Source: an uncultured Porphyromonadaceae bacterium
GTDB lineage: Bacteria; Bacteroidota; Bacteroidia; Bacteroidales; Muribaculaceae
DNA length: 64,000 nucleotides
Direction: 5' to 3'
Assembly (NCBI GenBank): GCA_947175545.1
Contig: CAMWNI010000004.1
Span: forward strand, 62,001-126,000
A program made the translations under genes and the position numbers. Below the pieces are notes generated by a model. It was not told where the DNA came from. It was given only the letters and a program-made list of their open reading frames with translations, and made no database searches. Every line of letters starts with the position of its first letter. The first letter of the stretch is position 1. Of the stretch, positions 17,447-24,939 are shown piece by piece.

Positions 17447-18493
17447 ATGAAGAAATTCCTGATTCTCGCCGCCGCTGCGTTCGCCACTGTCTGTGGCGCT
17501 GAATATGCCGATGCATGTACCCGCGTATGCTATGCCGGAAAATATGCTGTCGCGACCGGACGCACTCTTGACTGGCGCACGCCGATTCCTACGGCTCTGC
17601 GCACGTTCCCGCGCGGCGAACGCCACGAAAGTTATGATGACCCGGCCGAGAATCTGACCTGGACATCGAAGTACGGGTCAGTCTGCGCAATCAGTTACGA
17701 CATGGGCGCTGCCGAAGGCCTGAATGAGGCCGGCCTGGCCGTCAATGTGCTGTATCTGCCCGGCGCAGTCTATTCGCTGCCAGATGGCAAGGAACATCGC
17801 AAAAAGATGTCAACCAGCGTATGGCCGCTATATTATCTTGACAATTTCGCCACGGTCGAGGAGGCAATGACCGCCACAGCCAAAGATCTTTTCTATCTCG
17901 ACGCGCCGGCAATGGCCGACGGGTCGGCCGCGACTCTCCACATGGCCCTTTCCGACTCGACGGGCAACTGCGCCGTAATTGAATATAAAGACGGCGTTCT
18001 GCAAACCCACGTCGGCAAGGAATACAACGTGCTGACCAATGCCCCGTTCTATGACAATATGCTCGCTGTCAGAGACTACTGGCAGGAAGTAGGCGGGATG
18101 AACATGCTTCCCGGCACAAACCGTTCAACCGACCGCTTTGCGCGCGCTTCGTTCTATCGGTCAGTGCTTCCCGACACTCTTGACCACACCCGCGCCCTGG
18201 CTGCCGTTTTCGGCATTACACGCAACTGTGCGGTTCCAATGTGCATCTCGGTTCCGGGACGCCCGGAAATCAGCACGACGCAGTGGAGTACACTATGCGA
18301 CCAGACCGAGGTGACCTATTATTTTCAACTTACGCAGAGTCCCAGCGTTGTCTGGATTGACCTGCGCGAAGCCAAACTCGCCCCCGGCTCGCCTCAACAG
18401 ACCCTTCAGTTGACAACTGACGGTTCACAGGTCGGGAAGGTGAACCACCTGATGCAAGATGCCAAACCGTTTAAACCCTTCTTCCATCCCTGA
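17447..18493 (+). CDS. choloylglycine hydrolase family protein (bile salt hydrolase-like)
   Basis: 348 aa with a signal peptide cleaved before Cys24 (ADA-CTRVC), leaving the N-terminal nucleophile cysteine used by Ntn hydrolases. Family active-site features are present: CTR, GRTLDW (Asp), AEGLNEAGLAVN, VLTNAPFYDN and NRSTDRFARASF (Arg). The GRTLDW and WTSKYGSV blocks and the LPGTNRS region look like Bacteroides bile salt hydrolases, suggesting cleavage of the glycine/taurine amide of conjugated bile acids in the periplasm; penicillin V acylase or acyl-homoserine-lactone activity remains possible. The gene is monocistronic or followed by the small membrane protein gene 31 bp on. Confidence 0.85.
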   Translation: MKKFLILAAAAFATVCGAEYADACTRVCYAGKYAVATGRTLDWRTPIPTALRTFPRGERHESYDDPAENLTWTSKYGSVCAISYDMGAAEGLNEAGLAVNVLYLPGAVYSLPDGKEHRKKMSTSVWPLYYLDNFATVEEAMTATAKDLFYLDAPAMADGSAATLHMALSDSTGNCAVIEYKDGVLQTHVGKEYNVLTNAPFYDNMLAVRDYWQEVGGMNMLPGTNRSTDRFARASFYRSVLPDTLDHTRALAAVFGITRNCAVPMCISVPGRPEISTTQWSTLCDQTEVTYYFQLTQSPSVVWIDLREAKLAPGSPQQTLQLTTDGSQVGKVNHLMQDAKPFKPFFHP

Positions 18494-18524
18494 CGTTGCC
18501 CACTGTGTCAGCACGGGAGCCTAT

Positions 18525-18926
18525 ATGCGGCTGGTCATTGAAGAATGGCTGCTTGACCGCGGTTGGCTTCCGGCGCTGCCCGTAGCCGGCGCCATTATGG
18601 CGGCGTGGATAACCGGCGACAGTCGCCTTTGGGTGGTTGTCCCGGTTTTGATTTGCCTGATTCTGCCGCTTGTGCTGGCATTCGTCTACTATGCCTATTC
18701 ACTGACACCTGAAGCCGCCGCTGCAATCCGGCCTCACCTGACGCGCGTCGACCCTGACGGTTCGCTGACGCTCATACCGGTGGCCGACGCAGAGACCGAC
18801 GTCAGACCGCCAGTCCTTCACGTCGGCGCAGACGAGATAAAGTCGGTTGAGGAACGTAGCAGCCAACGCATTGTCCGCCTTCACGGCAAGCCATTCCGAT
18901 TCATAATCATCCCCCAAATTCAATAA
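18525..18926 (+). CDS. small membrane protein of unknown function
   Basis: 133 aa from the ATG at 18525. An earlier start would overlap the hydrolase gene by 35 bp and add a non-hydrophobic extension, so I prefer this one. Two closely spaced hydrophobic segments (about residues 13-30 and 35-57) are followed by a soluble tail of about 75 residues with LTLIPVADAETDVRPPVLHV and FRFIIIPQIQ, possibly a PH-like or beta domain in the cytosol. I do not recognise a family. It ends 7 bp before the next lipoprotein gene. Confidence 0.6.
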   Translation: MRLVIEEWLLDRGWLPALPVAGAIMAAWITGDSRLWVVVPVLICLILPLVLAFVYYAYSLTPEAAAAIRPHLTRVDPDGSLTLIPVADAETDVRPPVLHVGADEIKSVEERSSQRIVRLHGKPFRFIIIPQIQ

Positions 18927-18933
18927 AAAGAAA

Positions 18934-19758
18934 ATGAAACCGTTATTCAAGACCATCATTCCGGCAACCATCGTCGCCGCCATGGCCATCGCCGCAGAAT
19001 CCTGCTCCGGGTCCGGCGCAAAAGACACAATTGAGTTTGAAACCCGAGCGGACTCCGTCGGCTATCTTGTTCCGGACTTTTACGGCGATTCGGTCTACTC
19101 GGCCGCGCGTTATTCGGTTGTCTGGCCCGAACGCATCGGAGAAGAAGACTTCAACACCCTGCGCGACTCGCTGACAACGCTGACATTCGGAGTCAGGAGT
19201 GAAAGTTTCGAAGCCGCCGCACACGCGTTTACCCGCTCAGGCCTGAACGACCTCGTCCAGGAGGCAGACTCCGGCGCCCGTAAGTATGAATCTGTGCCTT
19301 TCAACGTGGCCTATGACGCGCAGCGCGCTAACCTGAACCTCATTTCGAGCGAGGTCACTCTGCTTACGCCCGACATACTCGTTATTGGCGTTTTAAACCA
19401 AACCTACTACTACGGAGCCGCCCACGGCATGAAGACTCGCCGCTTCCTCAACTATTCGATTAAACGCCACGAACTGATGACCGTAAGCAACACATTCGCC
19501 GCAGGCTACGAAAAAAGCATCCTGAGCCTGATTACACATGCTGCCCACGAAAAGTATCCTGACGAAGGCGTGCTGTTCGACGCCCCGATTGAATCTTTTT
19601 CGAACTTCCAGGTCACTGAAAACGACATCGTGTTCGTTTACCAGCCTTACGACATCGGCCCCTACTCCAGCGGCATCCTTGAAGTACCCGTCAGCCAGAA
19701 TGACCTCTACCGCTTCCTGACCCCTGAAGCCATCGCCACCCTCGGCCTTGACAACTGA
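18934..19758 (+). CDS. lipoprotein, DUF4163/DUF3298 (RsiV-like) type
   Basis: 274 aa with a lipoprotein signal (AAESC, lipidated Cys24). The body has the two-part layout of DUF4163-DUF3298 proteins: an N-terminal beta part (YGDSVYSAARYSVVWPERI), then YDAQRANLNLISSEVTLLT, a YYYGAAHGMKTRRFLNYSI block, and a C-terminal half with FQVTENDIVFVYQPYDIGPYSSG, the usual DUF3298 signature. RsiV-like proteins sense ligands such as lysozyme, but here there is no sigma-factor partner, so only periplasmic location is inferred. Confidence 0.78.
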   Translation: MKPLFKTIIPATIVAAMAIAAESCSGSGAKDTIEFETRADSVGYLVPDFYGDSVYSAARYSVVWPERIGEEDFNTLRDSLTTLTFGVRSESFEAAAHAFTRSGLNDLVQEADSGARKYESVPFNVAYDAQRANLNLISSEVTLLTPDILVIGVLNQTYYYGAAHGMKTRRFLNYSIKRHELMTVSNTFAAGYEKSILSLITHAAHEKYPDEGVLFDAPIESFSNFQVTENDIVFVYQPYDIGPYSSGILEVPVSQNDLYRFLTPEAIATLGLDN

Positions 19759-19864
19759 CCCCCTATCCAATATCAATAGCTCTGCTAACGCAGAGGCTAC
19801 CTGATTTGTAGTGATTTTGTTGTGAAGATTTGCAACATATTTCAATTTAGGACTGTCTCAAAAT

Positions 19865-19910
19865 GAACTGCATTCCAGAAGTCCCGTGTCAGACGTCTGG
19901 AATGCAGTTC
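19865..19910. terminator. perfect 15-bp dyad between convergent genes
   Basis: GAACTGCATTCCAGA (19865-19879) is repeated as its exact reverse complement at 19896-19910, with a 16-nt spacer. It lies between the plus-strand lipoprotein and the minus-strand restriction enzyme, and is best read as a bidirectional terminator or the edge of the acquired restriction-modification block. Confidence 0.5.
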
Positions 19911-19923
19911 AGTTCAGTTCATT

Positions 19924-19942
19924 ACTAAACCGTGGGTTTAGT
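19924..19942. terminator. second hairpin next to the restriction gene
   Basis: ACTAAACC (19924-19931) pairs with GGTTTAGT (19935-19942) across a 3-nt loop, 15 bp after the minus-strand stop at 19957. Probably the terminator of the restriction-modification operon, together with the larger dyad beside it. Confidence 0.45.
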
Positions 19943-19956
19943 ATGAGATATTAAAA

Positions 19957-21084
19957 TCAAGAGAAGAGATCTTTTGAGATAGTCTGATTTTGAGTCAGAA
20001 TAGTTCCAATAATTTCATTAAGGGTTTCTTTGTGGATTTTTTGTAATTCACGGTCATTCCGAACCAGATAGCAATAATTTTCCCAAAAATCCGAAAGATT
20101 ATAGATTAGACGAAGATAGTACTTAATCGTTGGAATCAGTCCATTTATAATAATTTGACATCCATGTGTGCGTTGAACTTGATCAACAATATTTTTTATT
20201 TCAATATGATCTTCTTCTTTAATTCCATAATACGAAAGAATATAATATCGAGTTGGATTAAATCTATAAATCTTTTCTTCCACAACTCTTACGATAGTAG
20301 AATCAATTTCCTTATCAAGTTTTATTTCTACAGACTCAAATAACTTATCCTCCTTGAAAATTTCGACATCCCCACTTGCTTTTGATGTTAAATCACAGGC
20401 TGTAAGACTTGCCAAAGGAGCTAAACTGCAATTCTCATATCGTTTGACTTCTTTTATGATTGACAAATAAATTGCATAAAAAGCGAGGACAGGCAGTTTT
20501 GCCCCGTTATGAGTACCATACTTAGTTTTAAAATGTTTATCCAGCGCACTTATTATCAAATCAATAGTAAGATTTTCGGGATTATCAAGCGGTTTAATTT
20601 CAACTTTATTTGACTCTACTACGATAAGGACTTTGTTAAGAAGATATCTCAACATTTCCAACGCTTTCCAGGGATTTTTTTGCACATAATCCAATGTTTG
20701 AAGAAATGGTTGTTTACAACCGCCGGAAATCTTGCCATTATAATTCAACATGTATGGATATGGTTGCTCCAAAGAGCGTGTTAACCAACCACTTTCTGCC
20801 ATACTAGGCAGGCCTAACTTTTTCAAGGTAGGAGTTACATATAAGGTATCAAAACTTCTGCCAGAAAATCCATTATCTTGCTGCTCCTGATGGAAACGGA
20901 TATCCTGCTCGGGATGTTGAGTTTTATAGAACAGCAATGTCACTGTCACAGTATAAACGCCCTTCTGCTTCAAACATTTTGAGGCAATGACATCTAAATT
21001 ATCTTTGACACTTTGAGGCAGCGAAATGTCAGAAATCGATTTCGAGTTGGTAACTATTTGCTCTAATATTGCTTGATATTTCAT
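19957..21084 (-). CDS. putative type II restriction endonuclease
   Basis: 375 aa, no signal peptide. It is assigned as the nuclease partner of the adjacent cytosine methyltransferase. Blocks such as FSGRSFDTLYVTP, ESGWLTRSLEQPYPY and a possible PD-(D/E)XK site (GDVEIFKEDKLFESVEIK; Asp then Glu-x-Lys) support this. I do not know its recognition sequence. Its start lies 56 bp inside the 3' end of the methyltransferase gene, which is a common arrangement in type II systems. Base composition is clearly more AT-rich than the housekeeping genes around it. Confidence 0.75.
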   Translation of the reverse strand: MKYQAILEQIVTNSKSISDISLPQSVKDNLDVIASKCLKQKGVYTVTVTLLFYKTQHPEQDIRFHQEQQDNGFSGRSFDTLYVTPTLKKLGLPSMAESGWLTRSLEQPYPYMLNYNGKISGGCKQPFLQTLDYVQKNPWKALEMLRYLLNKVLIVVESNKVEIKPLDNPENLTIDLIISALDKHFKTKYGTHNGAKLPVLAFYAIYLSIIKEVKRYENCSLAPLASLTACDLTSKASGDVEIFKEDKLFESVEIKLDKEIDSTIVRVVEEKIYRFNPTRYYILSYYGIKEEDHIEIKNIVDQVQRTHGCQIIINGLIPTIKYYLRLIYNLSDFWENYCYLVRNDRELQKIHKETLNEIIGTILTQNQTISKDLFS

Positions 21085-22120
21085 AATTCATTGAGGGCTT
21101 AATCAAATTTTGCTCCTGTAAAGCTGATGCAATCGCAGATATGACCGGGATTGCTATTGAATTGCCAATCTGTTTATATTGAGATCCCAAATTGGGATTA
21201 CGAATAAAATCGTCAGGAAACCCCATAATTTTATAACATTCTTCAACTGAAAGTTTCCGAACCTTTTTTTCATATGGGCTGTAAATAAAAAATCTGCCAC
21301 TGGTTTCTTGAGAAGGGATTGTTGGATGCGTTCCAACAATAGAATATATCCTATTCGGCTGCCTATGGCAACGAGAAAGATGCAATGTTCCCGGCCTAAC
21401 CCCCTTTTTCCACGTCCCTTTATTTCTATAACCACAAAACACCAATCCACTTTTCGGCTGTGGTTTTACATATACATCATCTAAGAGCGTATATTCATCG
21501 GAACTCAGGAATTCAAAATCTCCATTAAAACTTATAACATCTTCAAGTCTTACCAACGGCGATTTTTGTATTTTATTAAAATCAAAAATACCATTCCGTG
21601 TTCCAACTATAAATATTCTATCCCGAAATTGCGGTAGCCCAAAATCTTTTGCGTTCAAGATTTTGTAACTCACGTTATATCCAAGGTCAATGAGAGAAGA
21701 TATAATAACTTGAAACGTTCTACCTTTGTCATGTTTAGTTATATGCTGGACATTTTCTAAGATACAACATTGCGGCTGATGTTTTTTTAAGATTTGACAT
21801 ACTTCAAAAAACAATGTACCTCGCGTATCTTCGAACCCTAATTTCTTCCCACAGATGCTAAATGGCTGACAAGGAAAACCACCACAAAGAACATCGAATT
21901 GATTAGGTATAGCAGCCTGCACTTCCGGGGAAGTTATATCTCCATAAGGTTGTTCTCCATAATTCAAAAGATAGGTTTGTTGAGCTGCTTTATCCCATTC
22001 AGAAGAAAACACACATTTACCGCCAACAGACTGGAGGGCAAGGCGGAAAGCTCCAATGCCGGCAAAAAGGTCAATGAATGTAAACTCATATTCAGAAGGA
22101 TTTGGGAACGGGACCTTCAT
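21029..22120 (-). CDS. DNA (cytosine-5-)-methyltransferase
   Basis: 363 aa type II modification enzyme, transferring a methyl group from SAM to C5 of cytosine. Ordered motifs: I DLFAGIGAFRLAL, IV GGFPCQPFSICGKK with the catalytic Cys, VI ENVQHI, VIII DFGLPQFRDRIFIVG, and X QIGNSIAIPV near the C-terminus. The variable target-recognition region lies between VIII and IX (about residues 190-300). It would protect the host from the overlapping restriction enzyme. It is transcribed first, which lets methylation precede cutting. Confidence 0.93.
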   Translation of the reverse strand: MKVPFPNPSEYEFTFIDLFAGIGAFRLALQSVGGKCVFSSEWDKAAQQTYLLNYGEQPYGDITSPEVQAAIPNQFDVLCGGFPCQPFSICGKKLGFEDTRGTLFFEVCQILKKHQPQCCILENVQHITKHDKGRTFQVIISSLIDLGYNVSYKILNAKDFGLPQFRDRIFIVGTRNGIFDFNKIQKSPLVRLEDVISFNGDFEFLSSDEYTLLDDVYVKPQPKSGLVFCGYRNKGTWKKGVRPGTLHLSRCHRQPNRIYSIVGTHPTIPSQETSGRFFIYSPYEKKVRKLSVEECYKIMGFPDDFIRNPNLGSQYKQIGNSIAIPVISAIASALQEQNLIKPSMNYEISSNIRANSYQLEIDF

Positions 22121-22212
22121 TTCATGTTATAATGATTATATTGTTCTGTATGTGAGTACTCAGATTTTGAGAGTGTGATAGGCCATCTGTTCACAATAGA
22201 CCTACATAATTG

Positions 22213-22220
22213 CAAAGTTA
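22213..22220 (-). promoter_or_regulatory. promoter core for the restriction-modification operon
   Basis: Minus-strand TAACTTTG at 22220-22213 matches the Bacteroidota -7 element, about 93 bp upstream of the methyltransferase ATG. The -33 region is an A/T tract without a clear TTTG. Confidence 0.45.
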
Positions 22221-22374
22221 CGAAAAAAAAACGAGACTTTGAGTTCTGACATAAAATTAGAAGAAACTCCCACACGACACGTTCCCACTTTCATTTGAGT
22301 ACAAAATAACGCCCAAAGCCCCCTTCCCCGATTCAGTGCGAATCGGAATTTTCCCCAACAAAATATCGCGTAAA

Positions 22375-22406
22375 TTTGTGAAATTAAAAAAGACTTCATA
22401 AATTTG
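22375..22406 (+). promoter_or_regulatory. promoter of the CXXX-peptide operon leader
   Basis: TTTG (22375-22378), 20 bp, TAAATTTG (22399-22406): consensus Bacteroidota promoter. The predicted start near 22412 would give a leader of about 387 nt before the first gene at 22799. A second TAAATTTG lies at 22371-22378. Just upstream a CCGATTC/GAATCGG hairpin (22328-22346) with TTTT may insulate the promoter. Confidence 0.55.
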
Positions 22407-22528
22407 CAACTGCATATCGCCCCGCAGAGGCCCGGCGCGGGTTAACGCGGGCGGGTGTGACCATACATAATTGAAAAGCGTTTATCCGCGCTCTTTCTTG
22501 ACATCTTGAAATCTCGCAAGTTTCATAT

Positions 22529-22741
22529 TGGTTAGTCAAGAATATAGCAACGGTAGATGCCTTCTGGATGTGTAAATACTACGCATCGGCTCATTGTTTC
22601 GTGAAGAAACGATGGACCGTTTGTGTTATTTACATATTTGCGTGAGGCCTCTGCAAGTTGCTCGTTCAACTAACCAGGGCCAATTGCGAGAGCCTCAAGA
22701 TGTGGGACGAGTAACCAGATACAGACTCTCACGCTTTTTTT
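22529..22741 (+). ncRNA. structured leader RNA ending in a terminator-like element
   Basis: Nested pairing forms one long rod: TGGTTAGT (22529-22536)/ACTAACCA (22669-22676), GCAAC (22547-22551)/GTTGC (22657-22661), TGTAAATA (22571-22578)/TATTTACA (22627-22634), CGG/CCG (22587-22589/22617-22619) and TCATTGTTTC (22591-22600)/GAAACGATGG (22606-22615) with a GTGAA loop. Downstream, GCGAGAG (22686-22692) can pair with the CTCTCACGC just before a T-run (22735-22741). GCGTGAG (22640-22646) can instead pair with CTCACGC (22728-22734). It is either an independent small RNA or a cis-acting attenuator of the peptide operon. I do not recognise a known riboswitch class. Confidence 0.45.
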
Positions 22742-22798
22742 ATAACCAATCATTCCTGAATCCGGGGAGTCTATAGGGGGCTAATTCCTTTTTATGTT

Positions 22799-23329
22799 AT
22801 GAGAGCAAAAAAATTGCTTGGGGCATTGGGGCTTTGGATTCTCGGATTCATCCCTTTGTCAGGAGCCGCCCAAGGCTTCAATTGGGAAATGTCGCCAAAG
22901 TATGTCGGAGAGATTCACACCGGCTACAAAACGACAACCAAGGTGTCTGGATTTAATACTTATTCGGGCATGGTTGAGTTAGGTACTCTTCAGGGTGTTT
23001 CCCTTAACCGTTATCTTGACCTTGCATTAGGGGTGGATGCATTCATGATGACACACTACTATCCCTCCTGCGATCTTCGCTTTGGCATGAATGTCTATTT
23101 TGATATGCGTCCGGCCTATCCGCTGACCGATCGGTTCAAGGTTTTTCTTGATCTGGGCCTTGGCGGATTTTTCGGTGTACATTCCGATCCCGAAATAGGT
23201 GACGGATTTTTCTGTCAATTCGGTCCGGGTTTCCGCTACCGAAAGTTCAACATGTCCCTCGGCCTGCAAAACTACGGTTCGGGCAAGGGTTCGACAGCTT
23301 TTTACGCAAAATTAGGACTTTACTTCTAA
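22799..23329 (+). CDS. small outer-membrane beta-barrel-like protein in the CXXX-peptide locus
   Basis: 176 aa with a signal peptide (MRAKKLLGALGLWILGFIPL, cleavage near GAAQ). The rest alternates hydrophobic/polar and is rich in Gly, Tyr and Phe (LDLALGVDAFMM, VFLDLGLGGFFGV, FNMSLGLQNYG), and the last residue is Phe (AKLGLYF), typical of an eight-stranded outer-membrane barrel. It starts 58 bp after the leader terminator and ends 14 bp before the precursor gene, so it is probably co-transcribed with it. A role as partner, receptor or exporter for the modified lipopeptide is inference from position only. Confidence 0.65.
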   Translation: MRAKKLLGALGLWILGFIPLSGAAQGFNWEMSPKYVGEIHTGYKTTTKVSGFNTYSGMVELGTLQGVSLNRYLDLALGVDAFMMTHYYPSCDLRFGMNVYFDMRPAYPLTDRFKVFLDLGLGGFFGVHSDPEIGDGFFCQFGPGFRYRKFNMSLGLQNYGSGKGSTAFYAKLGLYF

Positions 23330-23343
23330 CCCGTTACACATAT

Positions 23344-23664
23344 ATGGATAAAAATTTAATTAACCGACGCTCTTTCTTCAAGAAAGCAGCGTCAGCTGCC
23401 TTACCTATCATTGCAGCAATCACTGTCCCATCATTGCTGACATCATGCGAAATTGACGAACCGTATATGAACGGCGGAGGTTCATCGAGCGGCTGTTCAG
23501 GCTGCGGCTCCGGTTGTAAAAGCACTTGTAAGGGTCTCTGCACCCGCAGTTGTGCCAGCACTTGTAAAGCGCAAAGCATCAATACATCCGGTTGTCGTGC
23601 CGGCAGCTGTACCGGACACTGCTTCGGAAGCTGCAAAAGCACATGCAGTTCATCATCAAAATAA
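23344..23664 (+). CDS. CXXX-repeat peptide precursor with Tat signal and lipobox
   Basis: 106 aa. The N-terminus holds a twin-arginine motif (NRRSFFKK, Arg8-Arg9), a hydrophobic stretch and a lipobox LTSC (Cys35), so the product should be a Tat-exported lipoprotein. After Cys35 come acidic residues (EIDEP), which resemble Bacteroidota surface-export signals. A Gly/Ser linker follows, then 12 core cysteines at 51, 54, 58, 62, 66, 70, 74, 84, 89, 93, 97 and 101, mostly spaced CXXX (C-GSG-C-KST-C-KGL-C-TRS-C-AST-C and C-TGH-C-FGS-C-KST-C), the rest mainly Ser, Gly, Thr and Lys. The partner radical SAM enzyme lies immediately downstream. The modification chemistry is unknown from sequence. Confidence 0.85.
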   Translation: MDKNLINRRSFFKKAASAALPIIAAITVPSLLTSCEIDEPYMNGGGSSSGCSGCGSGCKSTCKGLCTRSCASTCKAQSINTSGCRAGSCTGHCFGSCKSTCSSSSK

Positions 23665-23678
23665 TCCAAATTAAACGT

Positions 23679-23717
23679 GAGGGTGTTACAATTACATTTA
23701 CGTTTTGCAACACCCTC
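23679..23717 (+). promoter_or_regulatory. stem-loop between precursor and maturase genes
   Basis: GAGGGTGTT (23679-23687) and AACACCCTC (23709-23717) form a perfect 9-bp stem with a 21-nt loop, 15 bp after the precursor stop and 19 bp before the maturase ATG. No T-run follows. Such hairpins in peptide operons often protect precursor mRNA or lower read-through into enzyme genes. It also argues that the maturase starts at 23737 and not upstream. Confidence 0.55.
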
Positions 23718-23736
23718 TCTAATAGTCACAGAGCCT

Positions 23737-24939
23737 ATGGATTCTATAATTAAAGACTTAGATACGACATGGCAAGATGGTGAATCTAAAAATATTACAT
23801 TTATTGTAACCAAGGATTGCCAACTTGCCTGTAAATACTGCTATCTCGTAGGCAAAAACGAGAAAGAGAGAATGACATGGGAGGTTGCAAAAGCCGCCGT
23901 CGACTATATCTTGGCTCATGAAGAAGACTTTCAGGAGCCATCGGTCGTATGGGACTTTATCGGCGGCGAGCCGTTTCTGGAAATCGACCTTATTGACCGA
24001 ATATGCGACTATATCAAGACGGAAACATTCCGCCTGAACCATCATTGGTTTGATTCGTATCGTTTCTCGTTCTCAACCAACGGAATCAACTACGACAGCG
24101 AGAAAGTTCAGCGATTCATCACCAAGAACCATAGTCACATCTCGGTCGGAATCACCATTGACGGCACAAAACGTAAACATGACCTTAACAGAATCTGGAA
24201 GGGCGACGGGCCAGAAAAGGGCAGTTATGATGCGGTAGTCAAAAATATACCTTTATGGCTGTCACAATTTCCGGAAGGGAGTACAAAAGTAACCATCAGT
24301 TCGGCAGATATACCCTATATCCGCGAGTCGGTTCTCCATCTTTACTCCTTAGGCATCAAGGAAGTAAACATAAACGTGGTTTTCGAAGACGTATGGAACG
24401 ACGGCGACGACAAACTCTTTGAGGAGCAACTCACCCTGCTGGCCGACGACATCATCGAACATGGCCTTTATAAGAACTATGCCTGCTCATTCTTTTCGGA
24501 GGCAATCGGCAAACCGCTTGACGCGCAATTGGACAATCAAAACTGGTGTGGGGCCGGCAAGATGCTGTCAATAGACGCAGCGGGCAATTTTTACCCGTGT
24601 ACACGCTTTGCCGGATATTCGCTTCGGAATAAGAGGCCTATCATCATAGGCAATATCACTGACGGAATTGACAGCAATAAACTCCGTCCGTTTCTGACGC
24701 TCGACCGCACGACCCAGTCGCCTCAGAAATGTATTGACTGCGAGATCGCCTCGGGCTGCGCCTGGTGTCAGGGAGAGAACTATGACGCAGCCAAAACCGA
24801 CACCATCTTCCAGCGCTCTACGGCCATCTGCAAGATGCACTACGCCCGCGTAAGAGCTAACAACTACTATTGGAATAAACTATTCCGGAAGGAAGAACTT
24901 GAAGCTAACAAACCCACTCAATCAGTTAATCCGATATGA
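23737..24939 (+). CDS. radical SAM/SPASM peptide maturase (CXXX-repeat target type)
   Basis: 400 aa cytosolic enzyme. The radical SAM cluster triad is CQLACKYC (Cys28, 32, 35), followed by GGEP (about residues 76-79), and the C-terminal SPASM domain has Cys271, 288, 332, 335, 341, 344 and 365 for two auxiliary 4Fe-4S clusters. Enzymes of this type install thioether or carbon-carbon crosslinks in Cys-rich precursors; the family known from comparative genomics as CXXX-repeat target maturases fits this operon. The start was placed at 23737 because the longer reading frame would run through the intergenic stem-loop. The stop overlaps the next gene by 4 bp. Confidence 0.88.
   Translation: MDSIIKDLDTTWQDGESKNITFIVTKDCQLACKYCYLVGKNEKERMTWEVAKAAVDYILAHEEDFQEPSVVWDFIGGEPFLEIDLIDRICDYIKTETFRLNHHWFDSYRFSFSTNGINYDSEKVQRFITKNHSHISVGITIDGTKRKHDLNRIWKGDGPEKGSYDAVVKNIPLWLSQFPEGSTKVTISSADIPYIRESVLHLYSLGIKEVNINVVFEDVWNDGDDKLFEEQLTLLADDIIEHGLYKNYACSFFSEAIGKPLDAQLDNQNWCGAGKMLSIDAAGNFYPCTRFAGYSLRNKRPIIIGNITDGIDSNKLRPFLTLDRTTQSPQKCIDCEIASGCAWCQGENYDAAKTDTIFQRSTAICKMHYARVRANNYYWNKLFRKEELEANKPTQSVNPI

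Noticed and set aside
19865-19910. End of an insertion sequence
   Set aside because: The perfect dyad resembles a terminal repeat, but no transposase or matching second end exists; the place between convergent genes favours a terminator.
22529-22676. Invertible promoter flanked by TGGTTAGT/ACTAACCA
   Set aside because: The flanking repeats are only 8 bp and are nested with several further complementary segments, which fits an RNA rod better than a DNA inversion site. Strain comparison would settle it.
22594-22776. 60-codon open frame inside the leader
   Set aside because: It overlaps the rod and terminator-like element and has no signal or family pattern; a leader peptide function is possible but unsupported.
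23677-23736. Extended N-terminus for the radical SAM enzyme
   Set aside because: It would be translated through a perfect intercistronic hairpin and adds residues without homology before the conserved region.
23334-23813. Open frame on the minus strand opposite the Cys-rich precursor
   Set aside because: Low-complexity product caused by the repetitive Cys/Ser codons of the precursor on the other strand.
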